DNA of 64,000 nucleotides from Pseudomonas cavernicola. GTDB taxonomy: Bacteria > Pseudomonadota > Gammaproteobacteria > Pseudomonadales > Pseudomonadaceae. The stretch is from the NCBI RefSeq assembly GCF_003596405.1, contig NZ_QYUR01000003.1:1-64000 (forward strand). Direction: 5' to 3'. This document shows, in pieces, positions 33,395 through 42,940 of this stretch; within the stretch, counting starts at the first letter, position 1, and every line of letters begins with the position of its first letter. Below the pieces are notes generated by a model. The model did no database searches, was not told the origin of the DNA, and worked only from the letters and a program-made list of their open reading frames with translations. The position numbers and the translations under genes were made by a program.

Positions 33395-34729
33395 ATGGCT
33401 GAGTCAAAGAAGAAAATGAGCCTCATGGGGCTCACCACACTGGTGGCGGTCAACATGATGGGCTCGGGCATCATCATGCTGCCCACCAACATGGCCCAAC
33501 TCGGGGCCGTCTCGCTGCTGTCATGGATCATCACCGCGATCGGTTCCATGGCCATCGCCTACAGCTTCGCCCAGTGCGGCCTCTTCTGTCCGCGCTCCGG
33601 CGGGATGTCGGCCTACACCGAAGAGGCGCACGGCAAGTCGGGGTTCTTCCTCTGTTCGTTCCTGTACTTCCTGTCGCTGGCCATCGCCAACGTGGCTATC
33701 GCCATTTCCGCGGTGGGTTACCTGACGTCGTTCGTGCCCTGGTTGGGTAGCGGCGCAGTCCCACTTTTCGTCGGCACGGTCGGCCTGATCTGGCTGACCA
33801 CCGTGGCCAACTTCGGTGGCCCGAGCATCACCGGCAAGATCGGTGCGGTCAGCGTCTGGGGCGTGATCATCCCGGTGGCCGGCCTGAGCATAATCGGTTG
33901 GTTCTTTTTCAAGGCGGAGGTGTTTTCTGCCGCTTGGAACCCGAACAACCTGGCGATCTCCGAAGCTATCGGCAAGAGTATTCCCCTGACTCTGTGGGCC
34001 TTCCTCGGCATGGAATCGGCGGCGCAAGCCTCCGATGCCGTGGAGGACCCCAAGCGCACTGTGCCGCTGGCCTGTCTGTTCGGCACCCTTGGTGCCGCGG
34101 TGGTCTACGTGCTGTCGACCACGGTGATCCAGGGCATCGTGCCCAACGCCGAACTGGCCAACTCCTCGGCACCGTTCGCTATGGTCTACGCACAGATGTT
34201 CAATCCCGTGATTGGCAACATCATCATGGCGCTGGCCGTCACGGCCTGTATCGGCTCGCTGTTGGGTTGGCAGTTCACTCTGGCGCAAACGGCCAAGGTG
34301 ACGGCCGATCAGGGCATGTTCCCGAAATTGTTCGGCAAGGTCAGCGAGATGAATGCGCCAATTATCGGCATGCTCGTCTGTGGCGTGCTGCAGACCGTGT
34401 TCGCCCTGTCGACCATTTCACCCGACGCCAGTGCCCAGTTCAGCAAGCTGGTCAGCCTGGCGGCGGTGACCAACCTGATTCCCTACGTGACAGCGCTGAC
34501 CGGCCTGTTGGTCATCATGTACAAGGCCCAGGTCAGCCCAGCGGTGTACAGCCGCAACACAGCGGTGTTGATGGTGGCGTTGGCCTACTCGTTCTACGCC
34601 CTCTATTCCTGCGGCAAAGACGCCGTGTTCGGTGGCACCCTCGTCCTTGCGGTCGGTTACCTGCTCTACGGTTTCATCGCCAAGCGCTTTGAGTCTCCAG
34701 CCGCTATGGTCGGGGCCAGCAAGCCTTAG
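33395..34729 (+). CDS. potE: PotE-like putrescine/ornithine-type antiporter (APC family)
   Basis: This 444-residue transporter has twelve predicted TM segments and begins with VNMMGSGIIMLPTNMAQLG, the substrate-binding GSGI motif of APC antiporters. The segments LYFLSLAIANVAIAISAVGY and WGVIIPVAGLSIIGWFFF match PotE closely. It exchanges a diamine product for its amino-acid substrate across the inner membrane. It directly follows both decarboxylase genes, so it could serve ornithine/putrescine, or arginine/agmatine or lysine/cadaverine. AAGGAG lies upstream of the ATG. Confidence 0.9.
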   Translation: MAESKKKMSLMGLTTLVAVNMMGSGIIMLPTNMAQLGAVSLLSWIITAIGSMAIAYSFAQCGLFCPRSGGMSAYTEEAHGKSGFFLCSFLYFLSLAIANVAIAISAVGYLTSFVPWLGSGAVPLFVGTVGLIWLTTVANFGGPSITGKIGAVSVWGVIIPVAGLSIIGWFFFKAEVFSAAWNPNNLAISEAIGKSIPLTLWAFLGMESAAQASDAVEDPKRTVPLACLFGTLGAAVVYVLSTTVIQGIVPNAELANSSAPFAMVYAQMFNPVIGNIIMALAVTACIGSLLGWQFTLAQTAKVTADQGMFPKLFGKVSEMNAPIIGMLVCGVLQTVFALSTISPDASAQFSKLVSLAAVTNLIPYVTALTGLLVIMYKAQVSPAVYSRNTAVLMVALAYSFYALYSCGKDAVFGGTLVLAVGYLLYGFIAKRFESPAAMVGASKP

Positions 34730-34776
34730 GCGTTGCCTTCAGGACTGCAAAGACATCTGAATATGGGGAACAGGAT

Positions 34777-35682
34777 ATGAACGTACAATTGCCCAAACCC
34801 GTAAGCATGCTGCTCGCCGGCCTGCTTACTTTGCTGCCGGTGCTGGCCGGCGCCGACACCCTTGAGCGCGTGCGCGCCAACAACACTTTCACCCTGGGCT
34901 ATCTGCCGGATTTTGCACCGTTCAGCAGCCAGGACGGTGACAAGGCCAGCGGCTATGGCATCGAGCTGTGCCTGAAAGTCGCCGACAGGCTCAAGACCGA
35001 GCTGAGCTTGCCCAATCTGCAGGTACGCTACCAAGCGCTCAAAGTCGGCGAAGAGATCAGTGCCGTCAGCTCGGGCAAGGTCGACATCCTCTGCACACCG
35101 ACCCCGGCGACACTGGAGCGACGCAAGTCGGTGAGCTTCTCGATACCGGTGTACACCGCAGGACTCTCGGCGGTGGTGCGCAATGATGCCCCCGAGTCGT
35201 TATTGAGAGTGCTCAATGGCGATGTGGCGCATACCGGCCCGACCTGGCGCGCGACGGTCAATCGCGGCCTGGCCAACCACACCTTTGCAGCCGTCGCTGG
35301 CGGTGTCACCGAGGCGTGGCTTCGCGAGAAAATGCGCCTGCTCGGCGTGGTGGCCACGCTGGTGACGGTCGAGAACAATGAGGATGGCGTGAAGCTGGTT
35401 GCCGACGGCAAAGCCAATGCATTCCTCTCCGAGCGCATGCTGCTGAACAACTACGTGGCGAAGAGCAAGGACGCCGGGGAGTTGATGGTGGTGGGTCGCC
35501 TCTTCGAATTCGCTCCGGCGTCGATGGCGCTCGAGCGTGGCGATGAGGACTTCCGCTTGCTGGTGGATACCGTGCTGAGCGAAATGTACCGCTCGGGTGA
35601 GATCGAGCAGGCGTACATCAAATACTTGGATCGGCTTGGAGGTACGTCCAAGTTGCTGTTCAAGGTCTATGCACTGCCCTAG
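34777..35682 (+). CDS. Periplasmic amino-acid-binding protein (SBP family 3)
   Basis: This 301-residue protein has a signal peptide (hydrophobic MLLAGLLTLLPVLAGA, cleavage near residue 26) and the family-3 binding fold: NTFTLGYLPDFAPFS, GYGIELCLKVADRLK, VSSGKVDILCTPTPATLERR and VTVENNEDGVKLVADGKANA. It probably binds a polar amino acid in the periplasm. No ABC permease or ATPase lies nearby. It follows potE by 47 bases, so it may act as a receptor or supply protein for the decarboxylase/antiporter set. Confidence 0.83.
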   Translation: MNVQLPKPVSMLLAGLLTLLPVLAGADTLERVRANNTFTLGYLPDFAPFSSQDGDKASGYGIELCLKVADRLKTELSLPNLQVRYQALKVGEEISAVSSGKVDILCTPTPATLERRKSVSFSIPVYTAGLSAVVRNDAPESLLRVLNGDVAHTGPTWRATVNRGLANHTFAAVAGGVTEAWLREKMRLLGVVATLVTVENNEDGVKLVADGKANAFLSERMLLNNYVAKSKDAGELMVVGRLFEFAPASMALERGDEDFRLLVDTVLSEMYRSGEIEQAYIKYLDRLGGTSKLLFKVYALP

Positions 35683-35792
35683 GACGGCGACATAACCAAA
35701 AAGCACGGGGCGCCCGACCTGCGCAGTGGGCCGCCCTGGAGCTATAAAGGCTTTGGTCGTGACGTTGCCCATGCAAGAAACGCCCGAATAGT

Positions 35793-38324
35793 TCAGCCGG
35801 CCAGCCCCAGTTCCTTGGCGCGCACGACTGCTTGCGTGCGCCGCTCGACGCCGAGTTTGCAGTTGATGCGTTGAGCGTGGGTTTTCACCGTATGCAGCGA
35901 AATGAACAGGGCGTCGGCTATCTGCTGATTGGAGTAGCCCTGGGCAATCAGCTTGAGCACATCCCGTTCGCGGGGTGTCAGCAGGGTTGCGGGCACGCTG
36001 TCATGACTGCCGGCTTTGCCGGCCCAGCGCATCATGGCCGGATTGCGCAACGCAAAGTCTCGCTCGGCACTGGCAAGGCCCATCTGCCGAGCCATGCTCA
36101 GCGCATCGAGCATCACCTGTTTGGCGTGTTCCTGTCTGTTGGCCGCGTAGAGCCCTTCAGCCAGGCTGAAGCCGACCTCGCAGGCCAGTGGCCGCCGCCC
36201 CTCTTCCAGCGCCTGACGGCGCATGGCACCGAGCGCGTCCACGGTCTCCACGATTGCGCCGTTGGCCAGCTGTGCCTGCAACAGCAGCAGCCGGAGGCGC
36301 AGGTTCAGGTCGGGCATCCCGTAGGGCGAGAAATGGATCGCTTCCGCCGACAGGTTGCGCAGTGCCTTCTCGGCCTGTGCTGCACGCCCCTGTATAAGCC
36401 AGAGCCGCGCCTTGGCCCTCAGCAACAATCCTTGATACAGCGGCACGCTGATATGGCCGAAATGCATCAGGCGCTCCGCATCGGCGATACGGGAAAAGGC
36501 TCCGGCGAGATCGCCGTGCAGGGCATCCAATTCCGCCAACCCCAGGTGGCCCCAAAAAGCGGCGGGGTCGACGCAGTCAAGGCAGTCCTGCAGCCCCGAC
36601 TTAAAGCTTGCCTCTGCCTCCTGATAACGCCCCTGCTGCAGAAGCAGCGCCGCGCGGCGCAACTGCACACGCGCGCGCATCGGGCTTGCTTCTGCACTCC
36701 AGGCAGCATTCAGCTCGCTGTACAGGTGCTTCAACAGGGTTTCGGCACGGAGCAGTTCTCCGCGGATTTCCAGTAATTTCACATGGCTGAGGGCGAAAAA
36801 GCTTTCCATGGCCAGGCTGGCCTGCTCCCGCGACTGCTTGATGGCCTGGCGGTTGAGCTCCTGAGCCTCGTCGAAGCGCCCCTCGATCAATGCCTGCTCT
36901 ATCTGCAAGGCACAACAGAACAGGCGCTGCCCCCAGGCCCGTCGGGGCAGCTCGTCTATGGCTTCCCGTAGCAGGGGGCGTGACTGCTCGGCCGCCCCCC
37001 GGTGAAAGGCCAGATTGGCAACCAGCGCCTTCCACTGCGCAATCAGTTCCTGCTGGTGCTGGGCATCTGGCTGGGGCATGAAGCGGGCAAGCCGATTCGC
37101 ATGTTCCTGGGCTTCGTCCAGCCGGCCACAGAGCAGTTGGGTCCAGGCATTGAGCAGCACCAGACGCGGCGTGCTGGCCAACAAGGATTCAGGCAGTTCG
37201 CTGCACCACTGGGTCAACAGCGCAAGGCTACGCCCCTGCAACATGCGATCGCGGGTGTAGTGCTGCATCAGGTTGGCGGCCACCTCCGGCTGTCCGGCTT
37301 TGAGGGCATACTCGAGCGCGGAACGCACCTGGCCCTGGCTGACGCACCACTGGCAGGCCTTGCGGAACAGCGCGCTGGCCATTGTGACTGGGAGCAAGCT
37401 GGCCAGCAGCGGCGCCACGACCGTGAACACCCTGAAGTGCTTGCCGTCCTCGCTGGCGGACTCGATGAACAGCCCGCACTCAGTGAGTTGCCCGAGCAAA
37501 TGAGCACCCTCGCCTACACCTAGCAGCTGTTCGCAGAGCGCGGCGTCAAACTCCTGCAGCTGAGCCAGGGAGTAAAGGGCGTGCTGCCAATCGTTTGGCA
37601 ACTCATTGAGCACTTCGCGCTTCAGATAGTCCAAGAGCAGCACGTCGTTTCGTTCGGTCTGTGGCGGTTGGCCCGGCTGCAAACCGAGCAGGCGCAGGCG
37701 AATGCCTGCACACCAACCTTGCGAGGCCTTTTGCAGGGCCTGGACTTCGGGCCTGGGCCAATGGTGGCCACCGATCTGAACCAGGTCAGCCACCTCGCTT
37801 TCAGTGAACGCGAGTTCGCTACCATCCAGTTCGAACAGCTCGCCCTCCAGAAGCAGCCGTGCCAGTTGCAGTTGTGGGCGGCGGCGGCTGGCTAGCCACC
37901 AGTGAATCCGCCGTGGTGCGGACACGATCAGGTCGTTCAGCAGGGTGTCCAGTTCGCTGTCGGGAAAGCGCGGATAGTTATCCAACAGAAGCCACAGTGG
38001 CTGCTCATGGTCCTCGAGATATTGCCGGATGCCGGCCTGGTCGGCAGAGTCAGCGCCGAGAGCGAATGCCAGTCTTTGCAGCCACGCCTCGGGTGACAAT
38101 GGCTGGCCGCGCAGATCCAGATAGACCAGCCGCGTTCCGGCCGGACACTGCTGCGCACATTCGCTGAGAATCACGCTCTTACCGCTCCCAGCGGGGGCGC
38201 AGAGCAGGCGCAGGCGGCATTCTGCTTCCAGCAGCGCATCGCGCAGGCGCGGCCTGGGCAGATGTCCACGCGGAAGACGGAGGGATTCAGGGAGCAAGCC
38301 GCTGTCGTTCAACCTTTTCGGCAT
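35793..38324 (-). CDS. MalT-type LuxR-family ATP-dependent regulator
   Basis: This 843-residue protein is of the LAL/MalT class. A Walker A CAPAGSGKS lies at residues 42-50, a STAND-type NTPase spans about 1-260, long TPR-like helical repeats about 300-740, and a C-terminal LuxR helix-turn-helix about 775-843 (TPRERDVLKLIAQGYSNQQI). Such regulators bind a small inducer and activate transcription. It is convergent with the decarboxylase/antiporter set and reads toward it. It lies downstream of DUF1329/DUF1302 behind a terminator, so either neighbour could be its target. Confidence 0.9.
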   Translation of the reverse strand: MPKRLNDSGLLPESLRLPRGHLPRPRLRDALLEAECRLRLLCAPAGSGKSVILSECAQQCPAGTRLVYLDLRGQPLSPEAWLQRLAFALGADSADQAGIRQYLEDHEQPLWLLLDNYPRFPDSELDTLLNDLIVSAPRRIHWWLASRRRPQLQLARLLLEGELFELDGSELAFTESEVADLVQIGGHHWPRPEVQALQKASQGWCAGIRLRLLGLQPGQPPQTERNDVLLLDYLKREVLNELPNDWQHALYSLAQLQEFDAALCEQLLGVGEGAHLLGQLTECGLFIESASEDGKHFRVFTVVAPLLASLLPVTMASALFRKACQWCVSQGQVRSALEYALKAGQPEVAANLMQHYTRDRMLQGRSLALLTQWCSELPESLLASTPRLVLLNAWTQLLCGRLDEAQEHANRLARFMPQPDAQHQQELIAQWKALVANLAFHRGAAEQSRPLLREAIDELPRRAWGQRLFCCALQIEQALIEGRFDEAQELNRQAIKQSREQASLAMESFFALSHVKLLEIRGELLRAETLLKHLYSELNAAWSAEASPMRARVQLRRAALLLQQGRYQEAEASFKSGLQDCLDCVDPAAFWGHLGLAELDALHGDLAGAFSRIADAERLMHFGHISVPLYQGLLLRAKARLWLIQGRAAQAEKALRNLSAEAIHFSPYGMPDLNLRLRLLLLQAQLANGAIVETVDALGAMRRQALEEGRRPLACEVGFSLAEGLYAANRQEHAKQVMLDALSMARQMGLASAERDFALRNPAMMRWAGKAGSHDSVPATLLTPRERDVLKLIAQGYSNQQIADALFISLHTVKTHAQRINCKLGVERRTQAVVRAKELGLAG

Positions 38325-38397
38325 GAGTGCCCTCGATTGGTTGGCTGATCAGGGATCATCCTTGCAGAGACGAAGCCAACCATGCAATTTTTCGCGA

Positions 38398-38423
38398 ATA
38401 AAAAAGGCGGCCGGTAAGCCGCC
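38398..38423 (-). terminator. Rho-independent terminator of the DUF1302-DUF1329 operon
   Basis: The minus strand reads GGCGGC-TTACCG-GCCGCC followed by TTTTTTATT, 30 bases after the DUF1329 stop. The stem is perfect and the T-run long. Confidence 0.88.
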
Positions 38424-38454
38424 TAAAACATGTATCAATCTGCGCGTGTCGAGG

Positions 38455-39834
38455 TTAGCGAACCCCAGCCTGACGCAGCGCTGCCGGGGTGTACCTGGAT
38501 GCGGAAGCCGCAGCTCCAAACTCGATGCTGTGCTTCTCCTCGTTCTTCAACCCGAGCACCGAATAGCGGCCGGCAACTACGTCATACAAAGCTTCGGCGG
38601 TATAGCCGGGCACTTGCTTGTGGTAGTACTGCTGCGCATGGCCTTCGCCAACACGCCACAGGGCACCACGGCCGTCGTAGTGATCGACCAATGCCAGCTG
38701 CCAGCTGTCTTCATCGAAGTACATACGGCGGGTGGCATAGATATGGCGCTCATTCGGCTTCAGCTTGGCCACCACTTCCCAAACACGGTGCAGCTCGTAA
38801 CGGGCCAGATCCTGATTGATATGGCCGGCCTTGAGGATGTCGGCGTACTTCAGGTTCGGCGAGTCCAGCTTGTAGCTGTTGTAAGGGATGTACATCTCTT
38901 TTTTGCCCACCAGCTCCCAGGTGTAGCGATCCGGTGCGCCGTTGTACATGTCGAAGTTGTCCGCGGTGGCCAAGCCATCGGCGGCAGTGGCCGGGCCATC
39001 GTAGGCAACCTGTGGCGCCCGCCGTACTCGACGCTGCCCGGCGTTGTATAGCCAGGCCAGGCGTGGTTCCTTGACCTGATCGATGGTCTCGTGGATCAGC
39101 AGCACGTTACCGGCCAGACGCGACGGCGCCGTCACTCGTTGGATGAAATAGAACAGGATGTTGTCCGCTTTGCTCTTGTCCTGGTCGGCCAGCTCGCCCG
39201 GATAAGAGATCTCGTCTTCGAGCTGGATCATGCTGAAGGCACCGTTAGTCTGCGGCTGAACGCGAGTCACCAGACGCTTGACGTTGCCGCCTCGGTAACG
39301 GGTGGTGTGGTTCCAGACCACCTCGATGCCGCTCTTGGGCATCGGGAAGGCGTAGTAGCGGCTGTCGTTGAAGCCTTTCAGGCCGTTACCGCCGTCAACG
39401 CCTTCGGTATTCAGGGCGCTGGTTTTGGCCGCCGCGTAGATTGCACTCGGCACCGCCACGCTGCGGTGGGTCTTGTACACCGGGATCTTGTAGGTCTGCG
39501 GGTAGCGCTTGAACATCGCCAGTTGGCCAGCAGACAACTTGTCCTTGTACTGCTCGGCATTTTCCGCGGTGATGGTGAACAGCGGTTTCTCATCGGCAAA
39601 GGGATCGGCCAGGAAGCCTTTGCTGTCCACTGCACCAGCCGTGGTGGGCAGTCCGCCGGTCCATTCCGGGATACTGCCATCGGCATTGCCGGCCTTCTCG
39701 GCACCGATCGGAGTCAGGGTGGCACCCAGCTGTGCGGCCTCGTCGGAGGAAACTTTGGCCATGACGCTGGTAGCCAACAGTGACAGCGCCAGAGCGCCGG
39801 TTTGCAGCAGACTTTTTGTTGTTTTCATATGCAT
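38455..39834 (-). CDS. DUF1329 periplasmic/outer-membrane-associated protein
   Basis: This 459-residue protein has a signal peptide (LLQTGALALSLLATSVMA). It contains the DUF1329 features EWTGGLP near the N-terminus, a long beta-rich middle with RGGNVKRLVTRVQP and a C-terminal DSWQLALVDHYDGRG. The fold is LolA-like, suggesting handling of a lipophilic ligand in the periplasm. Its partner DUF1302 is 25 bases upstream. In Pseudomonas this pair is common near genes for lipids, terpenoids or steroids. The substrate is unknown. Confidence 0.87.
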   Translation of the reverse strand: MHMKTTKSLLQTGALALSLLATSVMAKVSSDEAAQLGATLTPIGAEKAGNADGSIPEWTGGLPTTAGAVDSKGFLADPFADEKPLFTITAENAEQYKDKLSAGQLAMFKRYPQTYKIPVYKTHRSVAVPSAIYAAAKTSALNTEGVDGGNGLKGFNDSRYYAFPMPKSGIEVVWNHTTRYRGGNVKRLVTRVQPQTNGAFSMIQLEDEISYPGELADQDKSKADNILFYFIQRVTAPSRLAGNVLLIHETIDQVKEPRLAWLYNAGQRRVRRAPQVAYDGPATAADGLATADNFDMYNGAPDRYTWELVGKKEMYIPYNSYKLDSPNLKYADILKAGHINQDLARYELHRVWEVVAKLKPNERHIYATRRMYFDEDSWQLALVDHYDGRGALWRVGEGHAQQYYHKQVPGYTAEALYDVVAGRYSVLGLKNEEKHSIEFGAAASASRYTPAALRQAGVR

Positions 39835-39859
39835 GTTCGTCCTCTAAATTCCTGTCCGC

Positions 39860-41740
39860 TTAGAAGTTCACGCCGAAGCTGAGCGCAACGAAGTCGCGGT
39901 CGATCGAGGTGTTGAAGTCGCCACCGAAGAAGTCGGTGTAAGACAGGCTGGTCGTGTAGGTGTTCTGGTATTCGGCATCCAGACCGAGGCTGACGGCCTT
40001 GGCTCCTTCGTTGAAGAGGCCATTGGCGCCATAACCATCGACGTCATGCGACCAGGAGATGCTCGGCTTCAGGTTGATACCAGCGAAGGCATCGTTGTAG
40101 TCCCAGATCGCCCGAGCGCGATAGCCCCAGGAGGTGGTGGTGACGAAACCGTCGTCGTTGCAGTTCTTGCTGACGTTTTCGGCAGTCTGGCTACCCAGAG
40201 TGTTGGCATTCAAGGTCGTGCAGGTATTAAGGCGGCCTGTCGCCGGCAGAGGACCGGGACCGTATACCGGATCACGGCCATAGCGAGCTTCAGAGGTATG
40301 CTCCAACCCACCGACATGACTCACGCCAATCTCGCCTACCAGGGTCAGGCGGCTGGCACCCATCACCTGGTCGAAGAAATGCGTGAAAGTGGTTTGAAAC
40401 TGAGTGATTTCCTTGCGGCGATAACCATGCAAATCCTGGCCAGGAGTACCGTCCAGTACAGATGCATTACCAAACAAAGCAAAAGCCGGGCTCAGTGTGG
40501 AAAGAGGGCCGACTCCTGCAAACAAGATGTCGGTGGTGTTCAGCTGTACCGGGGCGTTCGGCCGGTAGCTGACTTCGCCAGACCATGCCGTGCCGATGGG
40601 CAAGGTGGTGGAGAAGCTCAAGCCGAACAGACGAACATCTTCAGGATATTCGATGAAATACTGCGAATTACCAGCCACGACCAACGGTGCCGCCGCACCA
40701 AAGCGCGCTGCAGTATTAAAAATAGCTTGGGACGGAGCAGAACCGCTGAAAACGGGAGCACGACTATGCAGGTTCATGTAATAGAGGCCGAACTCGGTAT
40801 CCAGCGCATCCTCGAAATAACGCAACGCGGCACCGTACTGTCCGCTATCGCGTGCGTCACGATCAGGACCGCGACGTACCAGAACACCTTCGGAGTTTTG
40901 GTTGATATCAAGAGCGGTACCTGGTAACCCAGCGTTAACGGCACTACCCGCGGCCAAGTTGTTGCTAAGAACCCGTAGGTTGTCATCACAACCATCGGCA
41001 ATTACGTCAGGTTGAGCAAAGAAAGTCCCGCAGTTATCTGTGACGGTCTGATCCCACTCCAACTGGTAGAAGGCTTCAGCCGACAGGTTCTCGGTCAGGC
41101 TTTGTTGCACGAAGAACATATTGACCGGAATCAAGCCTTCCTTGATTTCAGCACCAGGACGGCGGAACGCAGACACATCAATCGGGTTGATTGCGTTGAT
41201 ACCGTTTTGAATAAAGGTGCTCTCGCCCCAGCTGACGACTTGTTTGCCCAAGCGAACCGAGCCTGGCTGGTCTGCTATTTGATAGTTGTGATAAACGAAG
41301 GCATCGAGAAGCTGTGCGCCGGAAGATTTGGCACCTTCTTTACGGCCGCTGTCGTCGATGTCCTTGAACGGACGGCTCTCGTCCTTCAGCTCGAAGTCAT
41401 ACCAGTACTTGCCGCGCATGAACACACCGGTGTCGCCGTACTTCAGCTCGAGATCGTGGATACCCTTGAAGATCTTCGAGAAAGTCTCGCCCTTCTTGAA
41501 GTTCAGGTGAGAGTCATCAGAGGTTTGCGATAGCCCCTGACCGCCGTTGTTCACCCCAATCAGATCTGGATCGGCACCGCGCACCGACCAACTTGCACCG
41601 ACGGACAGCGACGAGTCGAAAGTCCCCTCAATCTCTCCAACACTAAAACTCACTGCTTCAGCCGGGGCTGCGATGCATAAGGCGATCGCGGTGGCTAACG
41701 CATGAGGGCGGAAGGATTTACAGATTATTTTTGTTTTCAT
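39860..41740 (-). CDS. DUF1302 outer-membrane beta-barrel-like protein
   Basis: This 626-residue protein has a signal peptide (ATAIALCIAAPAEA). Family features include SVGEIEGTFDSSLSVGASW at the start, GDTGVFMRGKYWYDFE, LGKQVVSWGESTFIQNGINA around residue 165 and a C-terminus ending in Phe (FGVNF), typical of outer-membrane barrels. It is first in a two-gene operon with DUF1329. Given the steroid locus in this window it might pass hydrophobic substrates through the outer membrane; that is inference only. Confidence 0.87.
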   Translation of the reverse strand: MKTKIICKSFRPHALATAIALCIAAPAEAVSFSVGEIEGTFDSSLSVGASWSVRGADPDLIGVNNGGQGLSQTSDDSHLNFKKGETFSKIFKGIHDLELKYGDTGVFMRGKYWYDFELKDESRPFKDIDDSGRKEGAKSSGAQLLDAFVYHNYQIADQPGSVRLGKQVVSWGESTFIQNGINAINPIDVSAFRRPGAEIKEGLIPVNMFFVQQSLTENLSAEAFYQLEWDQTVTDNCGTFFAQPDVIADGCDDNLRVLSNNLAAGSAVNAGLPGTALDINQNSEGVLVRRGPDRDARDSGQYGAALRYFEDALDTEFGLYYMNLHSRAPVFSGSAPSQAIFNTAARFGAAAPLVVAGNSQYFIEYPEDVRLFGLSFSTTLPIGTAWSGEVSYRPNAPVQLNTTDILFAGVGPLSTLSPAFALFGNASVLDGTPGQDLHGYRRKEITQFQTTFTHFFDQVMGASRLTLVGEIGVSHVGGLEHTSEARYGRDPVYGPGPLPATGRLNTCTTLNANTLGSQTAENVSKNCNDDGFVTTTSWGYRARAIWDYNDAFAGINLKPSISWSHDVDGYGANGLFNEGAKAVSLGLDAEYQNTYTTSLSYTDFFGGDFNTSIDRDFVALSFGVNF

Positions 41741-42223
41741 TTGGCCTTTCCCAGGTGGACTACTGCTCGGCGGCCAAAGCTAATCAATCCCTCTTGCGGC
41801 GGTAACGGACGAAGTAGTGATTTTGAATGTCATCACTAGTAGTGACCCGCATACTACTGGGTGCCTTCGTTCGATGCTGGCCTCGCACTGCCCCGGGGGC
41901 GGCCTCACCAGGAAGGTGATGTTTTCTGCCTCGCTAGCCCTTTCCGTGTGTTTGGGTGTCTTGCCAAAACCGCGCTGTTGCGCCGGGCAGAATGAGATGG
42001 AGCGCAGGTTATCCAGCTCGGTGGTAACTGATGGTGAGGGGGGAACTGCACTGCAACTGTTTCGCCAGGCAACGGCGCTAACTGCTGCAATGATCGCCTG
42101 CGAGCCCTGACGATCATGAAGATATTATTCGTGGACATCGTCCCGGCCCCTTCCTGAAATAGAGCCGAGATCAAGGATGCTGAAACCAAGCAGGCTGCAC
42201 GGCCGCAGCCGCAAACACGCCCC
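41741..42223. other. Intergenic region upstream of DUF1302
   Basis: This 480-base region lies between the VIT-like gene and the DUF1302 operon. It should carry the DUF1302 promoter. A short palindrome CACTAGTAGTG lies near 41829, with further AGTA/TACT repeats just after. No convincing gene was found on either strand. Confidence 0.4.
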
Positions 42224-42886
42224 TCATCCGCCGAGCGCCATGATCGCGGCCATCAGCGCCGTGCCAAGAACCGTCATCGCTGCCCCGCCGCGCCATGGGG
42301 TTGCGCCTGCGTACCGCGCGAGAATCCAGCCTGCGATGAACAGCATCCCTAGGGCGACCACGTTAGACACGCGCACTGCGAGAGCCGTCTGGTCGAGCAA
42401 CATGAACGGCACCACGACCGGGAACGTCGCGAGCACGACCAGCAGGAAAACGCCGAGTGCACCCTTGAAGTCGTCCAGGCCAAGGCGCGGCGGTAGCGGC
42501 ATGGCCGGGTGCTCGACGAGGCGGCATCGCAGCAATTCCAATACCTCAGTGTTGGCCGCAGCCGCGAGACGCGGCGGTAGCGCGTTAGCAATGAGCGCTT
42601 GCCCGGTAGCTGCGTCCGCCCCGCTGCACAAACTTGCGAGCAGCGTGCGGTTGCGTGTGCGCTCGATCACGGTGCGCATCAGGTATATCACCGCGTCCGC
42701 GAGTCCCCAGGCGAGATTACAGCCGAGTGCGGCGACTATCATTGCGCGTTCATCCTCGTGGCCAGCCGTCGCCACACTGAGCGACCCGATGAAGGTCATC
42801 GCCATCAGCAAGCCGAAGATCACTTCCATGACGCGCTCGATCGGATCAAGCACACGCGCCCGCTTCTCTTTTCCAATGTCTGGCAT
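42224..42886 (-). CDS. VIT/CCC1-like membrane protein
   Basis: This 220-residue inner-membrane protein begins DPIERVMEVIFGLLMAMTFI and then ALGCNLAWGLADAVIYLM, the pattern of VIT1/CCC1-type transporters and their bacterial relatives. Further TMs lie at about 150-215 (GALGVFLLVVLATFPVVVPF). It lies 55 bases after the SulP gene on the same strand, completing a PPK2-SulP-VIT-like operon. A close paralogue with one frameshift lies at 60965-61623. The transported ion is unknown. Confidence 0.75.
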   Translation of the reverse strand: MPDIGKEKRARVLDPIERVMEVIFGLLMAMTFIGSLSVATAGHEDERAMIVAALGCNLAWGLADAVIYLMRTVIERTRNRTLLASLCSGADAATGQALIANALPPRLAAAANTEVLELLRCRLVEHPAMPLPPRLGLDDFKGALGVFLLVVLATFPVVVPFMLLDQTALAVRVSNVVALGMLFIAGWILARYAGATPWRGGAAMTVLGTALMAAIMALGG

Positions 42887-42940
42887 GAGGTCACCCTCCC
42901 CGGAGCCGAGCCCGTACCGATGTTTTCAACGCGGGGCAAG

